Below are positions 33,917 to 43,252 of a stretch of DNA of 64,000 nucleotides, piece after piece; the stretch's first letter is position 1; the number at the start of each line of letters is the position of its first letter. The notes beneath the pieces are model-generated. The model saw only the letters and a list, made by a program, of their open reading frames with translations. It was not told where the DNA came from and searched no databases. This DNA comes from Dyadobacter linearis (lineage in GTDB: Bacteria; Bacteroidota; Bacteroidia; Cytophagales; Spirosomataceae). The DNA lies in contig NZ_CAJRAU010000001.1 of the NCBI RefSeq assembly GCF_907165045.1, forward strand, positions 1,116,001 to 1,180,000, in the 5' to 3' direction. The position numbers and the translations under genes are program-made.

Positions 33917-35176
33917 TTAATGGTTTGAACTGACTTTTTCAAGATTGAACAGATCGTTCAATACATCTATGAGCGTTTCTGCTTCGCCTCGCTTACATGC
34001 GGCTTTCAATTGCAGCACAGGAAGTTTGAGGATTTTCTGCATCATGCTCGTCGTAATGCGTTCCACTTTTTCAAGCTCTGAATCGCTCAGGTTTTTGGTA
34101 AAACGGGTAAGTTCTTCTTTTCTGATCTGTTCCAGCGCGCCTTTCAGCTTTTGAATAGTCGGAGAAACGACCATTTCCCTCGACCAGTCATTGAATTCTA
34201 AAACCGCTTCGCCGATGATCTCTCTCACGTGCGGCACGGCTGCCAACCGGCGGTGCAATGCTGCGTCAGCCTTCGAGCGAATCGAATCAATGGTATAAAG
34301 CATTACACCCGGAATTTCTTCCACTTCAGGCGAAACACTTCTTGGTACTGAAAGATCAATGAAATATTTAAAAGACATTCCACGCAGGCGGACCATCATT
34401 TCTTTGGTAAAGAAAGGTTCGTTGCGGGCAATAGAAGATACGATAATGTCTGCTCTGGAAACTTCCGTTTCGATATCTGCAAAATCGGCTACCCTGAAAC
34501 CAAGCGTGGCGGCTAATTCTTCTGATTTGCTTCGCGTTCTGTTGACAAGCGTCACATCCGCATTGGCGTTTTCAGCCAGATTTTTACAAACATCTGCACC
34601 AATTTCACCCAATCCTACGATCAGTATCCTTGGATTTGGCATTAATCCTTCCAGCATTTCGACCGCTGCATAAGATATGGAAGCAGCGCCGTCGCGGAAG
34701 AATGTTTCCTGCGCAACACGTTTATTAGCAAAAAAGATGGTGTGCAATAAACGGTGCAAAAACGGCCCGGCCATATTCAGATCCGCCGACCATTGGTACG
34801 CGTGCTTGATCTGGTTCGGGATTTGCATATCACCAACAACCTGCGATTGCAGACCAGTAGCTACCTGAAATAAATGGTGAACTGCTAGTTCCCCGTCACT
34901 AAAACGCTCGAAATATGATTTGAAAAGATCGGTGTCAACAATGCCCTTCTCGATGAGAAGTAACTTGATAATATCCTCATTCAGGTCAGATGAGGCAGAA
35001 TAATATATTTCGGTACGGTTGCAGGTAGATACGACGAGAACGTCGGAAACATCGAAGAAATCTTTTAGACGCAGCATAATGCTCTTTGCCTCCGCCTCAT
35101 TCAATGCTAACTGTTCCCTTATGGCAAGAGGAGCGTTCCGATGTGATAAACTTATTAATTTGAACTGATTATACAT
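33917..35176 (-). CDS. hemA: Glutamyl-tRNA reductase
   Basis: A 419-residue NADPH-dependent enzyme that reduces glutamyl-tRNA to glutamate-1-semialdehyde, the first committed step of C5 haem synthesis. The thioester-forming Cys52 is in STCNRTEIYY. The substrate helix region is GLQSQVVGDMQI and the NADPH-binding loop is ILIVGLGEIGADVCKNL. The C-terminal dimerisation helices (EKVERITTSMMQKILKLPVLQLK) are complete. ATG 35176 was chosen over a GTG one codon upstream. A perfect -7 box (TATTTTTG on the minus strand, 35197-35204) lies 21 bases before the start. No other haem gene is adjacent. Confidence 0.97.
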   Translation of the reverse strand: MYNQFKLISLSHRNAPLAIREQLALNEAEAKSIMLRLKDFFDVSDVLVVSTCNRTEIYYSASSDLNEDIIKLLLIEKGIVDTDLFKSYFERFSDGELAVHHLFQVATGLQSQVVGDMQIPNQIKHAYQWSADLNMAGPFLHRLLHTIFFANKRVAQETFFRDGAASISYAAVEMLEGLMPNPRILIVGLGEIGADVCKNLAENANADVTLVNRTRSKSEELAATLGFRVADFADIETEVSRADIIVSSIARNEPFFTKEMMVRLRGMSFKYFIDLSVPRSVSPEVEEIPGVMLYTIDSIRSKADAALHRRLAAVPHVREIIGEAVLEFNDWSREMVVSPTIQKLKGALEQIRKEELTRFTKNLSDSELEKVERITTSMMQKILKLPVLQLKAACKRGEAETLIDVLNDLFNLEKVSSNH

Positions 35177-35196
35177 CACTTTGTCTAGTCAATATG

Positions 35197-35204
35197 CAAA
35201 AATA
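35197..35204 (-). promoter_or_regulatory. Candidate hemA -7 box
   Basis: Read on the minus strand this is TATTTTTG, an exact TAnnTTTG match placed 21 bases before the hemA ATG. The -33 region is only T-rich (CTTTTC). Confidence 0.45.
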
Positions 35205-35446
35205 CGGCACAAACTTTCAATAGAAAAGTTAAAGCAGAGTAAGGGGTTTATTTAGAAAGCATTTAAATAATTATGGTTAATGCTATGCGAAATAACAACG
35301 AACCTTCACCCGGAAATATGATTCAGATCAGTTTTATAGGTGACGATACGGGCCAACTTAGACGATCTTAAATCCACTAAGCTTAATTATTTTGCGTTAT
35401 TTGTACTACAACATAATTTTCCGGCAGCTCGTGCCACGGCAACTGA

Positions 35447-36730
35447 ATGATCAGTCAAACTCCCAAGCAAAAACCGCGATTTCGTCTGCATCCGGCAGCC
35501 ATATTAAACAGCCAGCGCCTGCGCCGCTCGCTGATGGATACCTACGATCAGAAGAGTGCTTATAAGTATCTGATCGGGATTATTCTGCTCCTGCTCAGTA
35601 TCAGTTCACTTTTTTACACCAACATATTGGTCGAAGAACTGGAACAAAGGGAGGAGCGCGAGGTACAACTTTACGCGGAAGGGCTTCGGTATGTGGTAAA
35701 TAGTCCGCTGGATGAAAACTTCAATGTGGTGTACCAGGTAATCCAGGACGCTGTCAATTTTTACCAGATCCCGGCCATTTATGTAGATGAAAATAACCTG
35801 ACTTCCCCCGACCGGACGATGAATATCGATTTCCCGGTGACGATCAGTGCACAGGAAAAGGAACGCATGATCCAGGAGAAGCTGGCCGTTATGAAGCTCG
35901 AACACCCGCCTATTCCGGTGGAGCTCGGCAAAGGACGCACGGGCTATATTTATTACAGTAACTCATTTCTACTCACCCAATTACGATACTATCCTTTTCT
36001 GCAACTTTCGGTGATGCTTTTGATCGGCTACCTCGCCTATCTGGCATTCAGTTCGGCCAGGAAGGCGGAACAAAACCGGGTTTGGGTGGGCTTGGCGAAG
36101 GAAACTGCGCACCAGCTGGGCACGCCGCTGTCGTCGCTGATGGCGTGGGTGGAATATTTCAGAAGCGATCCAAACATTGATCCCTCTATTGCCGAGGAAA
36201 TCGAAAAGGATGTGATCCGCCTTGAAATGATCACTACCCGCTTTTCCAACATCGGCTCTATTCCCACACTGAAAGCCGAGCCGGTCGCCGAGATCCTGAA
36301 TAATTTTGTCAGTTATCTTGAAAAAAGGGTTTCATCCAAAGTGAAGTTTACGGTGTACAATCAGCTCGCCGACGAGCAGACTGCGCTTTTAAACAAAAAT
36401 CTGTTTGAATGGGTGATAGAGAATATATGCAAGAATGCGGTAGATGCAATGGGCGGGATCGGCGAAATTAACGTCACACTACAGGCGCCGCCGAACAACA
36501 ATGAGATGTGGATCGATATTGCAGATACCGGCAAAGGAATGACGAAAGCTAATATGAACAAGATCTTCAATCCCGGGTTCAGTACCAAAAAAAGGGGCTG
36601 GGGACTGGGGCTTACATTGGCAAAAAGGATCATCGAAAATTACCACTCGGGCAAGCTTTTCGTGAAAAATTCGGAGATAGGCAAAGGAACTACATTCCGT
36701 ATCATATTAAACGCCAGCATCGTAGAGTGA
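35447..36730 (+). CDS. Membrane sensor histidine kinase (orphan)
   Basis: A 427-residue kinase (398 if ATG 35534 is used). Two membrane helices (about 41-60 and 184-203) flank a sensor region of about 120 residues with no recognised domain. The cytoplasmic part has an H-box AHQLGTPLSSLMAW (His222), N-box NICKNAVDAM near 326, G1 DTGKGM at 360-365 and G2 GWGLGLTLAKRI at 384-395. The HQLGTPLSS form of the H-box is typical of a Bacteroidota kinase group. No response regulator is next to it. A short basic N-terminal tail precedes the first helix when the upstream ATG is used. Confidence 0.92.
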   Translation: MISQTPKQKPRFRLHPAAILNSQRLRRSLMDTYDQKSAYKYLIGIILLLLSISSLFYTNILVEELEQREEREVQLYAEGLRYVVNSPLDENFNVVYQVIQDAVNFYQIPAIYVDENNLTSPDRTMNIDFPVTISAQEKERMIQEKLAVMKLEHPPIPVELGKGRTGYIYYSNSFLLTQLRYYPFLQLSVMLLIGYLAYLAFSSARKAEQNRVWVGLAKETAHQLGTPLSSLMAWVEYFRSDPNIDPSIAEEIEKDVIRLEMITTRFSNIGSIPTLKAEPVAEILNNFVSYLEKRVSSKVKFTVYNQLADEQTALLNKNLFEWVIENICKNAVDAMGGIGEINVTLQAPPNNNEMWIDIADTGKGMTKANMNKIFNPGFSTKKRGWGLGLTLAKRIIENYHSGKLFVKNSEIGKGTTFRIILNASIVE

Positions 36731-36764
36731 TGCCGGCGTTTTGTATTTGGTTTTCGAATGAATT

Positions 36765-37319
36765 TTATCTGTAAACCGGAACTGTAACTTCGTCGGTAGG
36801 CGGGTTAAGCTGGTTACTGATGTGGAATGCACGGTCGATAATGCGCACTTTGAATTTCACTTTCGTTAAAACAGCATTATCGAGGTAACGGAAAGGAATT
36901 TTCAGATCGAGCTTACCTTTAATCGGCCCCGCTTTTCCGTCTGGTTTAAGCATAGGAAAGAATTTAAAACTATCTCCCTCCATCACCGTCTCCGACCAGC
37001 TGCTATCCTTGTTCATGATCATGGTCACCAGTTCGTAATTGGCAGGCATCCCCCAGCCTGGCACATTCTTGTACGCAGAAGTAAACTCAGGTTTCTGAAC
37101 ATCTTCCGAAGACGCGCCCAGATCTCCGTCGCCATCTTCAAAATCGACTGTGATCGTCACCACTTCTGTCCGTTGCAGCTTACCTGAAATCGTATCAGAT
37201 TCGGTATATTGATCTATTCCGTTATAATAAATTCTTGGCGTTTCGTCGAAATTGGGGATATCGACACATCCTGCCATTGAAACCGCAAATAAGAGGAAGA
37301 GGGAAACTTTCAGCTTCAT
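36765..37319 (-). CDS. Predicted lipoprotein of unknown function
   Basis: A 184-residue lipoprotein with lipobox SMAGC (Cys18 in MKLKVSLFLLFAVSMAGC). The mature part includes VTITVDFEDGDGDLG, an acidic Asp/Gly-rich stretch common in Bacteroidota lipoproteins and possibly Ca2+-binding. It ends in strands (TKVKFKVRIIDRAFHISNQL). The specific family is not named with confidence. It is divergent from the LuxE-like gene, whose -7 box lies 15 bases upstream of this start codon. Confidence 0.75.
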   Translation of the reverse strand: MKLKVSLFLLFAVSMAGCVDIPNFDETPRIYYNGIDQYTESDTISGKLQRTEVVTITVDFEDGDGDLGASSEDVQKPEFTSAYKNVPGWGMPANYELVTMIMNKDSSWSETVMEGDSFKFFPMLKPDGKAGPIKGKLDLKIPFRYLDNAVLTKVKFKVRIIDRAFHISNQLNPPTDEVTVPVYR

Positions 37320-37333
37320 ATCACTTCAATTTT

Positions 37334-37341
37334 TAACTTTG
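37334..37341 (+). promoter_or_regulatory. Candidate -7 box of the LuxE-like gene
   Basis: TAACTTTG is an exact TAnnTTTG match 28 bases before the proposed TTG start at 37369. It argues against any start further upstream. No good -33 TTG is seen at the expected distance. Confidence 0.45.
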
Positions 37342-37368
37342 TACTTATATCCTACGAAAGTAACAGTA

Positions 37369-38424
37369 TTGGAACTTCAAAACAATATAGCGGTTACCGA
37401 ACTTAGACAGCGCCTCAGGGACCAGATTCTGACATTTGAACCCTCTGATTTCGAGAAACTGGCGCTGCAAATCTTCCGCTATCAAGCCGACCATAATCCC
37501 ATTTACAAACAGTTTATCGGTCACCTGCAAATCGATCCGGGGACTGTCGAAAAACTGACTGATATCCCATTTCTGCCTATTCAATTTTTCAAAACGCACA
37601 GGATCAAAACCGGGGCTGTTTCTAAGGTAAAAACTACTTTTGAAAGCAGCGGGACAACTGGTCAGCAAACGAGCCGCCACGATCTGTACGATCCTGAGCT
37701 TTACGAAACGATCTCAGAACAGATTTTCAGGGAAAAATACGGAGACCTTAATCACTTCCATATTCTCGCCCTATTGCCGTCATACCTTGAACGAAACAAC
37801 TCTTCGCTCGTGTATATGCTGCAACATTTTATTAAGGCCAGCGGCTCCCCTTTTTCAGGATTTTATTTGAATAACACAGCGGAAATGCTGAAAAACCTGC
37901 GCAGTCTCATTGCAAAGCCCGACGGTAAGCAGGTACTGTTAATGGGCGTGACCTTCGCATTGCTGGACCTGGCTGAAAATGAAGCTGATCTTCAATTTTT
38001 GAAGCAAAAAAACGACCTCATCGTGATGGACACTGGCGGTATGAAAGGGCGCAGGCGCGAAATGCTGCGGGAAGAAGTGCACGATATATTGACGTCGGCT
38101 TTCGGTGTGCCGCAAATTCACTCCGAATATGGTATGACGGAGTTACTTTCCCAGGGATATTCCAGCGGCTCAGGACTCTTTACGGCGGGCCGCACCATGC
38201 GGATTTTGCTGCGTGATATCAATGATCCTTTGTCCGTTTATGATCATAATATCAGCTTATCGAAAACCGGCGGTATCAATGTGATCGACCTGGCGAACCT
38301 TGACAGCTGTTCTTTCATCGAAACGCAGGATCTGGGTCGCTTTGGCGAGGCTGAGGGTAGCTTTTATGTGATGGGAAGATTTGATAATTCTGATATTCGT
38401 GGCTGCAATTTAATGGTCCTGTGA
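37369..38424 (+). CDS. LuxE/PaaK-like acyl-protein synthetase
   Basis: A 351-residue adenylate-forming enzyme that likely activates a fatty or other carboxylic acid and transfers the acyl group. The AMP-binding P-loop is FESSGTTGQQTSRH (ESSGTTG at 92-98), preceded by PFLPIQFFKTHRI, the usual lead in LuxE-type proteins. Later motifs are MDTGGMKGRRREM and YGMTELLSQGY, which contact the adenylate. The start is a TTG at 37369 because no ATG occurs for about 190 codons and a -7 box lies just upstream. No luciferase or reductase genes are near, so the role is not bioluminescence. Confidence 0.85.
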   Translation: MELQNNIAVTELRQRLRDQILTFEPSDFEKLALQIFRYQADHNPIYKQFIGHLQIDPGTVEKLTDIPFLPIQFFKTHRIKTGAVSKVKTTFESSGTTGQQTSRHDLYDPELYETISEQIFREKYGDLNHFHILALLPSYLERNNSSLVYMLQHFIKASGSPFSGFYLNNTAEMLKNLRSLIAKPDGKQVLLMGVTFALLDLAENEADLQFLKQKNDLIVMDTGGMKGRRREMLREEVHDILTSAFGVPQIHSEYGMTELLSQGYSSGSGLFTAGRTMRILLRDINDPLSVYDHNISLSKTGGINVIDLANLDSCSFIETQDLGRFGEAEGSFYVMGRFDNSDIRGCNLMVL

Positions 38425-38659
38425 TGCGTTTTACCTCCATTATTCCGACTGCAATTATTCGTACTGCAACTTTAATGCCATTTTAATTAGTCATAGCTGA
38501 CTGGATCTCAGACTGCTACCTATCAGTTTTCTTATATAGAATTGTTCTAACAAGTTCGGTTTAGAATATTTCATAATTTAGCTTGATTGTTTAAAAATTG
38601 CATTAATCGAATGTATTATTACATTTTGGATTGTTAACTAATATTATAATATATACCAA

Positions 38660-39283
38660 ATGAAAAGACGTGATGCCCTTGGCCGAGTAGCGCTCCTGAT
38701 GGGTGGAACACTTTCCGCCCCTACGATCCTGGCTTTCCTGGAAAGTTGCAAATCGGCTACCGACACTTCTACCGCTACCGGTTTCTCCTTTTCCACTGAT
38801 CGCAAGGCATTGGTCTCAGAAGTTGCAGAAATGATCATTCCAAAAACTGACACACCCGGTGCAAAGGATGCAAAAGTGGGTGAGTTCATCGAGAAAATGC
38901 TGAATGAATGCTATTCAGAAAAAGATCAGGATAGTTTTACAAAAGGACTTGACGCTTTGGAGAAGAAGGATTTCATGAAATCCTCCGCTGCCGACAGAAC
39001 TACTATTTTGAAAGAAATGGAAAAATCGGCGAAAGATGAGATTGCAAAAGCCGATACGGAGAAGAAAGCCAGAGCCGAAGAGGAAAAGAAAAAGTATACC
39101 GAAGCCGGTAAAGAGTATAGCGATGCGGGTGTGCCATTTTTTAGGTTGATGAAGGAACTGACCTTACTGGGCTATTTCACTTCGGAAGTTGGGGCAACGC
39201 AGGCATTGGAATATGTGCCGGTACCTGGCAGATATGACGGTTGCATTGACTATAAACCGGGGCAGAAAGCCTGGGCAATGTAA
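38660..39283 (+). CDS. Gluconate 2-dehydrogenase subunit 3-like protein
   Basis: A 207-residue small subunit that escorts a periplasmic GMC flavoprotein. The N-terminus MKRRDALGRVALLMGGTLSAP has a twin-arginine pattern (KRRDALGR), so the folded pair is probably exported by Tat, using this subunit's signal. The body is helical with a charged central stretch (AKADTEKKARAEEEKKKYTEAGKE). The late FTSEVGATQALEYVPVPGRYDGCIDY region is typical of Gluconate_2-dh3 proteins. The flavoprotein gene starts 55 bases downstream. Confidence 0.92.
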   Translation: MKRRDALGRVALLMGGTLSAPTILAFLESCKSATDTSTATGFSFSTDRKALVSEVAEMIIPKTDTPGAKDAKVGEFIEKMLNECYSEKDQDSFTKGLDALEKKDFMKSSAADRTTILKEMEKSAKDEIAKADTEKKARAEEEKKKYTEAGKEYSDAGVPFFRLMKELTLLGYFTSEVGATQALEYVPVPGRYDGCIDYKPGQKAWAM

Positions 39284-39338
39284 AAATTTAGACGAATCGG
39301 AGCAGCCGCCTTACTTCATAAAATCGATATTATTCACT

Positions 39339-41057
39339 ATGAATCTGAATTTAAAAGCAACAAAACAAGCCACTTACGACGCCATCGTAGTTGGTTCGGG
39401 TATCAGCGGCGGCTGGGCAGCTAAGGAGCTGACAGAAAAGGGATTGAAAGTCCTGATGCTGGAAAGAGGCCGTGACATCAAACACATTACCGATTACAAA
39501 ACTGCTACCCTTGCTCCCTGGGAGCTGGAACACAGAGGCCGGGTTACGACCGTGGCCAAAGAAGAATACTGGGCAGGAATGCGCACTGGCTACACGGCCA
39601 ATGAAGAACACCGGTATCTTTTCGAGAATGACAAAGAAAATCCTTACGAAGAAACGAGGAAGTTTGACTGGATCCGCGCCTACCACGTAGGAGGCCGCTC
39701 ACTGTTGTGGGGACGCCAGAGCTACCGCCTCAACCCTGCTGATTTTGAAGCAAATGGAAAGGAAGGCATTGGTGTAGACTGGCCGGTACGCTATGCAGAG
39801 ATTGCGCCCTGGTACGATTACGTCGAAAAATTCGCAGGTATCAGCGGAGCAAAGGACGGACTGGATGTATTGCCGGACGGTAATTTCCTGCCACCAATGC
39901 AAATGAACTGCGTTGAAAAACATGTGAAAGGCGAGGTTGAGAAAAAATTTGCAGGCCGCCACATTATCATGGGACGCGCCGCGCACCTTACCCAGCCGCA
40001 GAATTTCCATACTGAACTGGGCCGCGCTGCTTGTCAGTTCAGGAATATGTGTATGAGAGGCTGTCCTTACGGTGCCTATTTCAGCACGCAGTCTGCTACA
40101 CTTCCTGCGGCTCAGAAAACAGGAAATCTGACCATGATCACCGATTCGATCGTGTCGGAAGTTATTTTTGATGATAAACTGAATAAGGTAACCGGAGTGC
40201 GCGTGATTGATCAGAATACACTTGAAAGCAAGGAGTATTTTGCCAAGATCATATTCATGAATGCGTCTGCGATCGCCTCTGCGTCAATCCTAATGAACTC
40301 CAAATCGAAACGTTTCCCGAACGGACTGGGTAACGAAAGTGACCAGCTGGGCCGGAATATCATGGACCATCACCTGGCGGTAGGTGCACGCGGTGATATG
40401 GACGGATTTGAAGATAAATATTATTTTGGTCGTCGTGCCAATGGTATCTATATACCTCGTTACCGCAACTGGGGAACGGATAAGAGAGATTACGTAAGAG
40501 GTTTTGGATATCAGGGCGGAGCCAGCCGCGAAAGCTGGGGCCGCGGTGTGAGTACCGACGGTTTTGGAGCTGATTTTAAAAAGCAGCTTACCGAGCCAGG
40601 CGCGTGGAGCATGAACCTTGGCGGATTCGGTGAAATGATCCCGAACGAAAAAAACAGGTTTACACTGCACCCAACCAAGAAAGACAAATGGGGGCTTCCT
40701 GTTGTCGTTTTCGATGCGGCTTATGGTGATAATGAGAAAAAGATGCGTGTCGATATGATGAACGACGCAGCGGAAATGCTCGAAGCAGCAGGCCTGAAAA
40801 ACGTTGTTCCTTATAATGACGAATCAAAACACCCTGGAATTGGTATCCATGAAATGGGTACAGCGAGAATGGGTAACGATCCTAAAACGTCAGTATTGAA
40901 CAAGCACAACCAGATCTGGGGCGCTGAGAACGTGTATGTGACCGACGGTGCGTTTATGACCTCGGCTTCCTGCGTGAACCCGTCACTTACTTATATGGCA
41001 ATGACAGCAAGAGCTGCCGACCACGCAGTGAAAGAACTGAAAAAGATGAATGTTTAA
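39339..41057 (+). CDS. GMC-family FAD-dependent oxidoreductase (sugar/alcohol dehydrogenase subunit)
   Basis: A 572-residue flavoprotein of the glucose-methanol-choline family. It starts at ATG 39339, giving the FAD-binding lead ATYDAIVVGSGISGGWAAKEL; an upstream in-frame ATG inside the previous gene was rejected. Other landmarks are LMLERGRD, GGRSLLWGRQSYR, CMRGCPYGAYFST (a Cys-rich loop), GIHEMGTARMG and the C-terminal VTDGAFMTSASCVNPSLTYMAMTARAADHAV. The last carries the Cys/Asn-Pro segment where GMC enzymes bind substrate. It has no signal of its own and probably hitch-hikes with the Tat-type subunit upstream. The substrate sugar or polyol is not determinable. Confidence 0.94.
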   Translation: MNLNLKATKQATYDAIVVGSGISGGWAAKELTEKGLKVLMLERGRDIKHITDYKTATLAPWELEHRGRVTTVAKEEYWAGMRTGYTANEEHRYLFENDKENPYEETRKFDWIRAYHVGGRSLLWGRQSYRLNPADFEANGKEGIGVDWPVRYAEIAPWYDYVEKFAGISGAKDGLDVLPDGNFLPPMQMNCVEKHVKGEVEKKFAGRHIIMGRAAHLTQPQNFHTELGRAACQFRNMCMRGCPYGAYFSTQSATLPAAQKTGNLTMITDSIVSEVIFDDKLNKVTGVRVIDQNTLESKEYFAKIIFMNASAIASASILMNSKSKRFPNGLGNESDQLGRNIMDHHLAVGARGDMDGFEDKYYFGRRANGIYIPRYRNWGTDKRDYVRGFGYQGGASRESWGRGVSTDGFGADFKKQLTEPGAWSMNLGGFGEMIPNEKNRFTLHPTKKDKWGLPVVVFDAAYGDNEKKMRVDMMNDAAEMLEAAGLKNVVPYNDESKHPGIGIHEMGTARMGNDPKTSVLNKHNQIWGAENVYVTDGAFMTSASCVNPSLTYMAMTARAADHAVKELKKMNV

Positions 41058-41075
41058 GAACTGAGATACGATTTG

Positions 41076-41110
41076 AAAAACCCCGCCAGGTAAATCCAGC
41101 GGGGTTTTTT
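41076..41110 (+). terminator. Intrinsic terminator after the GMC gene
   Basis: AAAAACCCCGC (41076-41086) pairs perfectly with GCGGGGTTTTT (41099-41109) around a 12-base loop. Confidence 0.93.
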
Positions 41111-41135
41111 CTTTATATTTCAATTCTAAACCCAC

Positions 41136-42332
41136 ATGGATTTGAAAGACTTTACGCCAGCCCCGATACAACGGGTTTCTTCCGTCGATGCCTACCGTGG
41201 CTTTGTGATGTTTCTGATGATGGCTGAAGTGCTGCGCCTGGAACAGATATCCGAGTCATTTCCGGACAGTGCGTTCTGGTCTTTTCTGGCATTTCATCAA
41301 AGTCATGTACCCTGGGTAGGCTGCTCGCTCCACGATCTGATACAACCTTCATTTTCATTTTTGGTCGGTGTTGCAATGCCATATTCCATGGCAAGTCGGG
41401 CCAGCCAGAATCAAAGTACCGGCGTGATGTGGTATCATACCTTGCGCCGTTCCCTGATTTTGATCTTACTCGGCATCTTCCTCCGCTCGATGCATTCAAC
41501 GCAGACGAATTTTACATTTGAAGATACATTAACACAAATAGGACTGGGATACCCGTTTTTATTCGCGCTCGCATTTGTGAATGAACGAATGCAATGGAGT
41601 GCGCTGGGAGTGATCCTGCTCGCCTATTTCCTCGCATTTGCGTTTTACCCTGCCCCGGGTCCCTACTTTGACTGGTCTCAAACCGGCACTACGGCCGATT
41701 GGGAGCATAATCTGAAAGGTTTTGCAGCACACTGGAATAAGAATACGAATCTGGCGTGGGCGTTTGACAGGTGGTTTTTGAACCTGTTCCCGCGCAGCAA
41801 ACCGTTTCTGTTCAATGGCGGCGGGTATGCAACTTTAAGTTTTATTCCTACCCTGGGCACTATGCTGCTTGGTTTGATTGCTGGAAAATGGCTCAAATCA
41901 GCTCCGAATTATAGCTGGCTTATCAAGCGCTGTGCTATCACGGCAGCGATATTATTTGCATTAGCTATTATTCTAAATATCAGTGGTATCAACCCGATTG
42001 TAAAGAAGATATGGACGCCGGCGTGGACCCTATTCAGCGGCGGCTGGTGCTTTGTTCTGCTTGCGGCTTTCTATTACGTAGTGGATGTGAAGAACAACAA
42101 GCGGTTTTTCCTGTTCCTGATCGTGATCGGTACCAATTCCATCGCCGCCTATATTTTCGCACATACCATAGACAGCTTCATCGATCAGTCTTTCCGGATC
42201 AATATCAGTCCTAACTATGACCTGATTTTTGGTGAAGGATTGAAATCGCTGGTAAGCGGCGCGGTGATCCTATTGATCGAGTGGTGGATACTTTACTGGA
42301 TGTACAAAAAGAAAATTTTCATTAAGATCTGA
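41136..42332 (+). CDS. DUF5009/HGSNAT-like multi-pass membrane protein
   Basis: A 398-residue polytopic protein with about ten to twelve helices. The start QRVSSVDAYRGFVMFLMMAEVLRL is the R-x-x-S-x-D-x-x-R-G signature of the heparan-alpha-glucosaminide N-acetyltransferase-like/DUF5009 group. Next come HVPWVGCSLHDLIQPSFSFLVGVAMPYS and RRSLILILLGIFLRS, also diagnostic, and GTNSIAAYIFAHTID near the C-terminus. The human relative acetylates terminal glucosamine using cytosolic acetyl-CoA. In bacteria the acyl donor and sugar acceptor are mostly unknown. A VOC gene follows after 31 bases. Confidence 0.86.
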   Translation: MDLKDFTPAPIQRVSSVDAYRGFVMFLMMAEVLRLEQISESFPDSAFWSFLAFHQSHVPWVGCSLHDLIQPSFSFLVGVAMPYSMASRASQNQSTGVMWYHTLRRSLILILLGIFLRSMHSTQTNFTFEDTLTQIGLGYPFLFALAFVNERMQWSALGVILLAYFLAFAFYPAPGPYFDWSQTGTTADWEHNLKGFAAHWNKNTNLAWAFDRWFLNLFPRSKPFLFNGGGYATLSFIPTLGTMLLGLIAGKWLKSAPNYSWLIKRCAITAAILFALAIILNISGINPIVKKIWTPAWTLFSGGWCFVLLAAFYYVVDVKNNKRFFLFLIVIGTNSIAAYIFAHTIDSFIDQSFRINISPNYDLIFGEGLKSLVSGAVILLIEWWILYWMYKKKIFIKI

Positions 42333-42363
42333 TCGGTCTTACATTTAGAATTCACTTTCAAAA

Positions 42364-42759
42364 ATGGCCATGTTAAAGCTCAACGCGGTTCACCATATCG
42401 CTATCATTTGTTCGGATTATCAAAAATCAAAAGCGTTTTATACAGAAGTGCTGGGATTTAATATTGACAGGGAAGTATTGCGTGCCGAGCGGCAGTCATA
42501 CAAACTGGATCTTTCACTAAATGGTCAGTATTGCATTGAGTTGTTTTCTTTTCCCTCGCCGCCTGCTCGACCTTCCAGGCCAGAGGCGTGCGGCTTACGG
42601 CATATTGCCTTCGAAGTAACTGATATTGAAGAAGCTATTGCTGCATTGAACGAAAAGGAAATATATCCTGAACCGATCAGAGTGGATGAATTTACCGGAA
42701 AGCGATTCACATTCTTTGCCGATCCGGACGATCTTCCGATCGAACTTTATGAAGTGTGA
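42364..42759 (+). CDS. VOC-family (glyoxalase I-like) protein
   Basis: A 131-residue vicinal-oxygen-chelate protein. The two beta-alpha-beta-beta-beta modules are clear: VHHIAIICSDYQKSKAFYTEVLGF in the first and GLRHIAFEVTDIEEAIAALNEK in the second. Likely metal ligands are the His of HHIAI, Glu of YCIELFSFP, His of LRHIAFE and Glu of LPIELYEV. Proteins of this size and motif set (YaeR/SMU1112c-like) are often called glyoxalases without proof. It closes a gene pair with the membrane acyltransferase-like gene. Confidence 0.88.
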   Translation: MAMLKLNAVHHIAIICSDYQKSKAFYTEVLGFNIDREVLRAERQSYKLDLSLNGQYCIELFSFPSPPARPSRPEACGLRHIAFEVTDIEEAIAALNEKEIYPEPIRVDEFTGKRFTFFADPDDLPIELYEV

Positions 42760-42769
42760 ATAGCGTGAA

Positions 42770-43252
42770 TCAGGCCGCGGCGGTGTAAGATATCGTTTGT
42801 CTGCTATTCCCTTCCAACTTGCTGAGAACCTCGTAAAATTCGGCGATCCGATTCAAATGTTCATCCAGAATGCGGCAAGCTTCCAGTTCCCTGTCCATAT
42901 AAGTGCGAAGTGCCTTATAATGCTGCAAAGTGGTACCTTCTAATTTTCTCAGACATGCTGCAACTTCCGACGGGGCTTTTGCATTTTCAAGTAATTGCAA
43001 ACTGGCCAGTGAAGCGATCTGGTTGGTTTCGCTCAGTTCTTTATCTGTCAGGAAACATTTGAAATAATCGTAGATAGAGCGAATTTCTTTCTGAAACAGC
43101 ACCGCGCTCACGTGCCCCTGGCTTAACAGCCGGCGAAAAGATCCCATGCTATCCTTTTTAAGGGCTTCCAGATAAAGTAGCTCCCGATTTTTCTGTTCAA
43201 CCCACAATGCCCTGATAATAGGCACAAAGTTGTTAGTTCTCACATTTTCCAT
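42770..43252 (-). CDS. Helical-bundle protein, DUF2383/PA2169-like
   Basis: A 160-residue protein, nearly all alpha-helical. ATG 43252 (MENVRTNNFVPIIRALWVEQ) was preferred to an ATG 11 codons upstream. The pattern SMGSFRRLLSQGHVSAVLFQKEIRSIYDYF and the later LEGTTLQHYKALRTYMDRELEACRILDEHLNRIAEFYEVLSKL fits a four-helix bundle of the DUF2383 type, where glutamates can bind metal. The similarity is to the overall pattern and not to a clear motif. No signal or membrane segment is present. It is convergent with the VOC gene, 10 bases apart. Confidence 0.6.
   Translation of the reverse strand: MENVRTNNFVPIIRALWVEQKNRELLYLEALKKDSMGSFRRLLSQGHVSAVLFQKEIRSIYDYFKCFLTDKELSETNQIASLASLQLLENAKAPSEVAACLRKLEGTTLQHYKALRTYMDRELEACRILDEHLNRIAEFYEVLSKLEGNSRQTISYTAAA

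Noticed and set aside
39189..39338. An earlier in-frame ATG for the GMC oxidoreductase
   Set aside because: It falls inside the preceding subunit gene and the 50 extra residues are a shifted frame of that gene.
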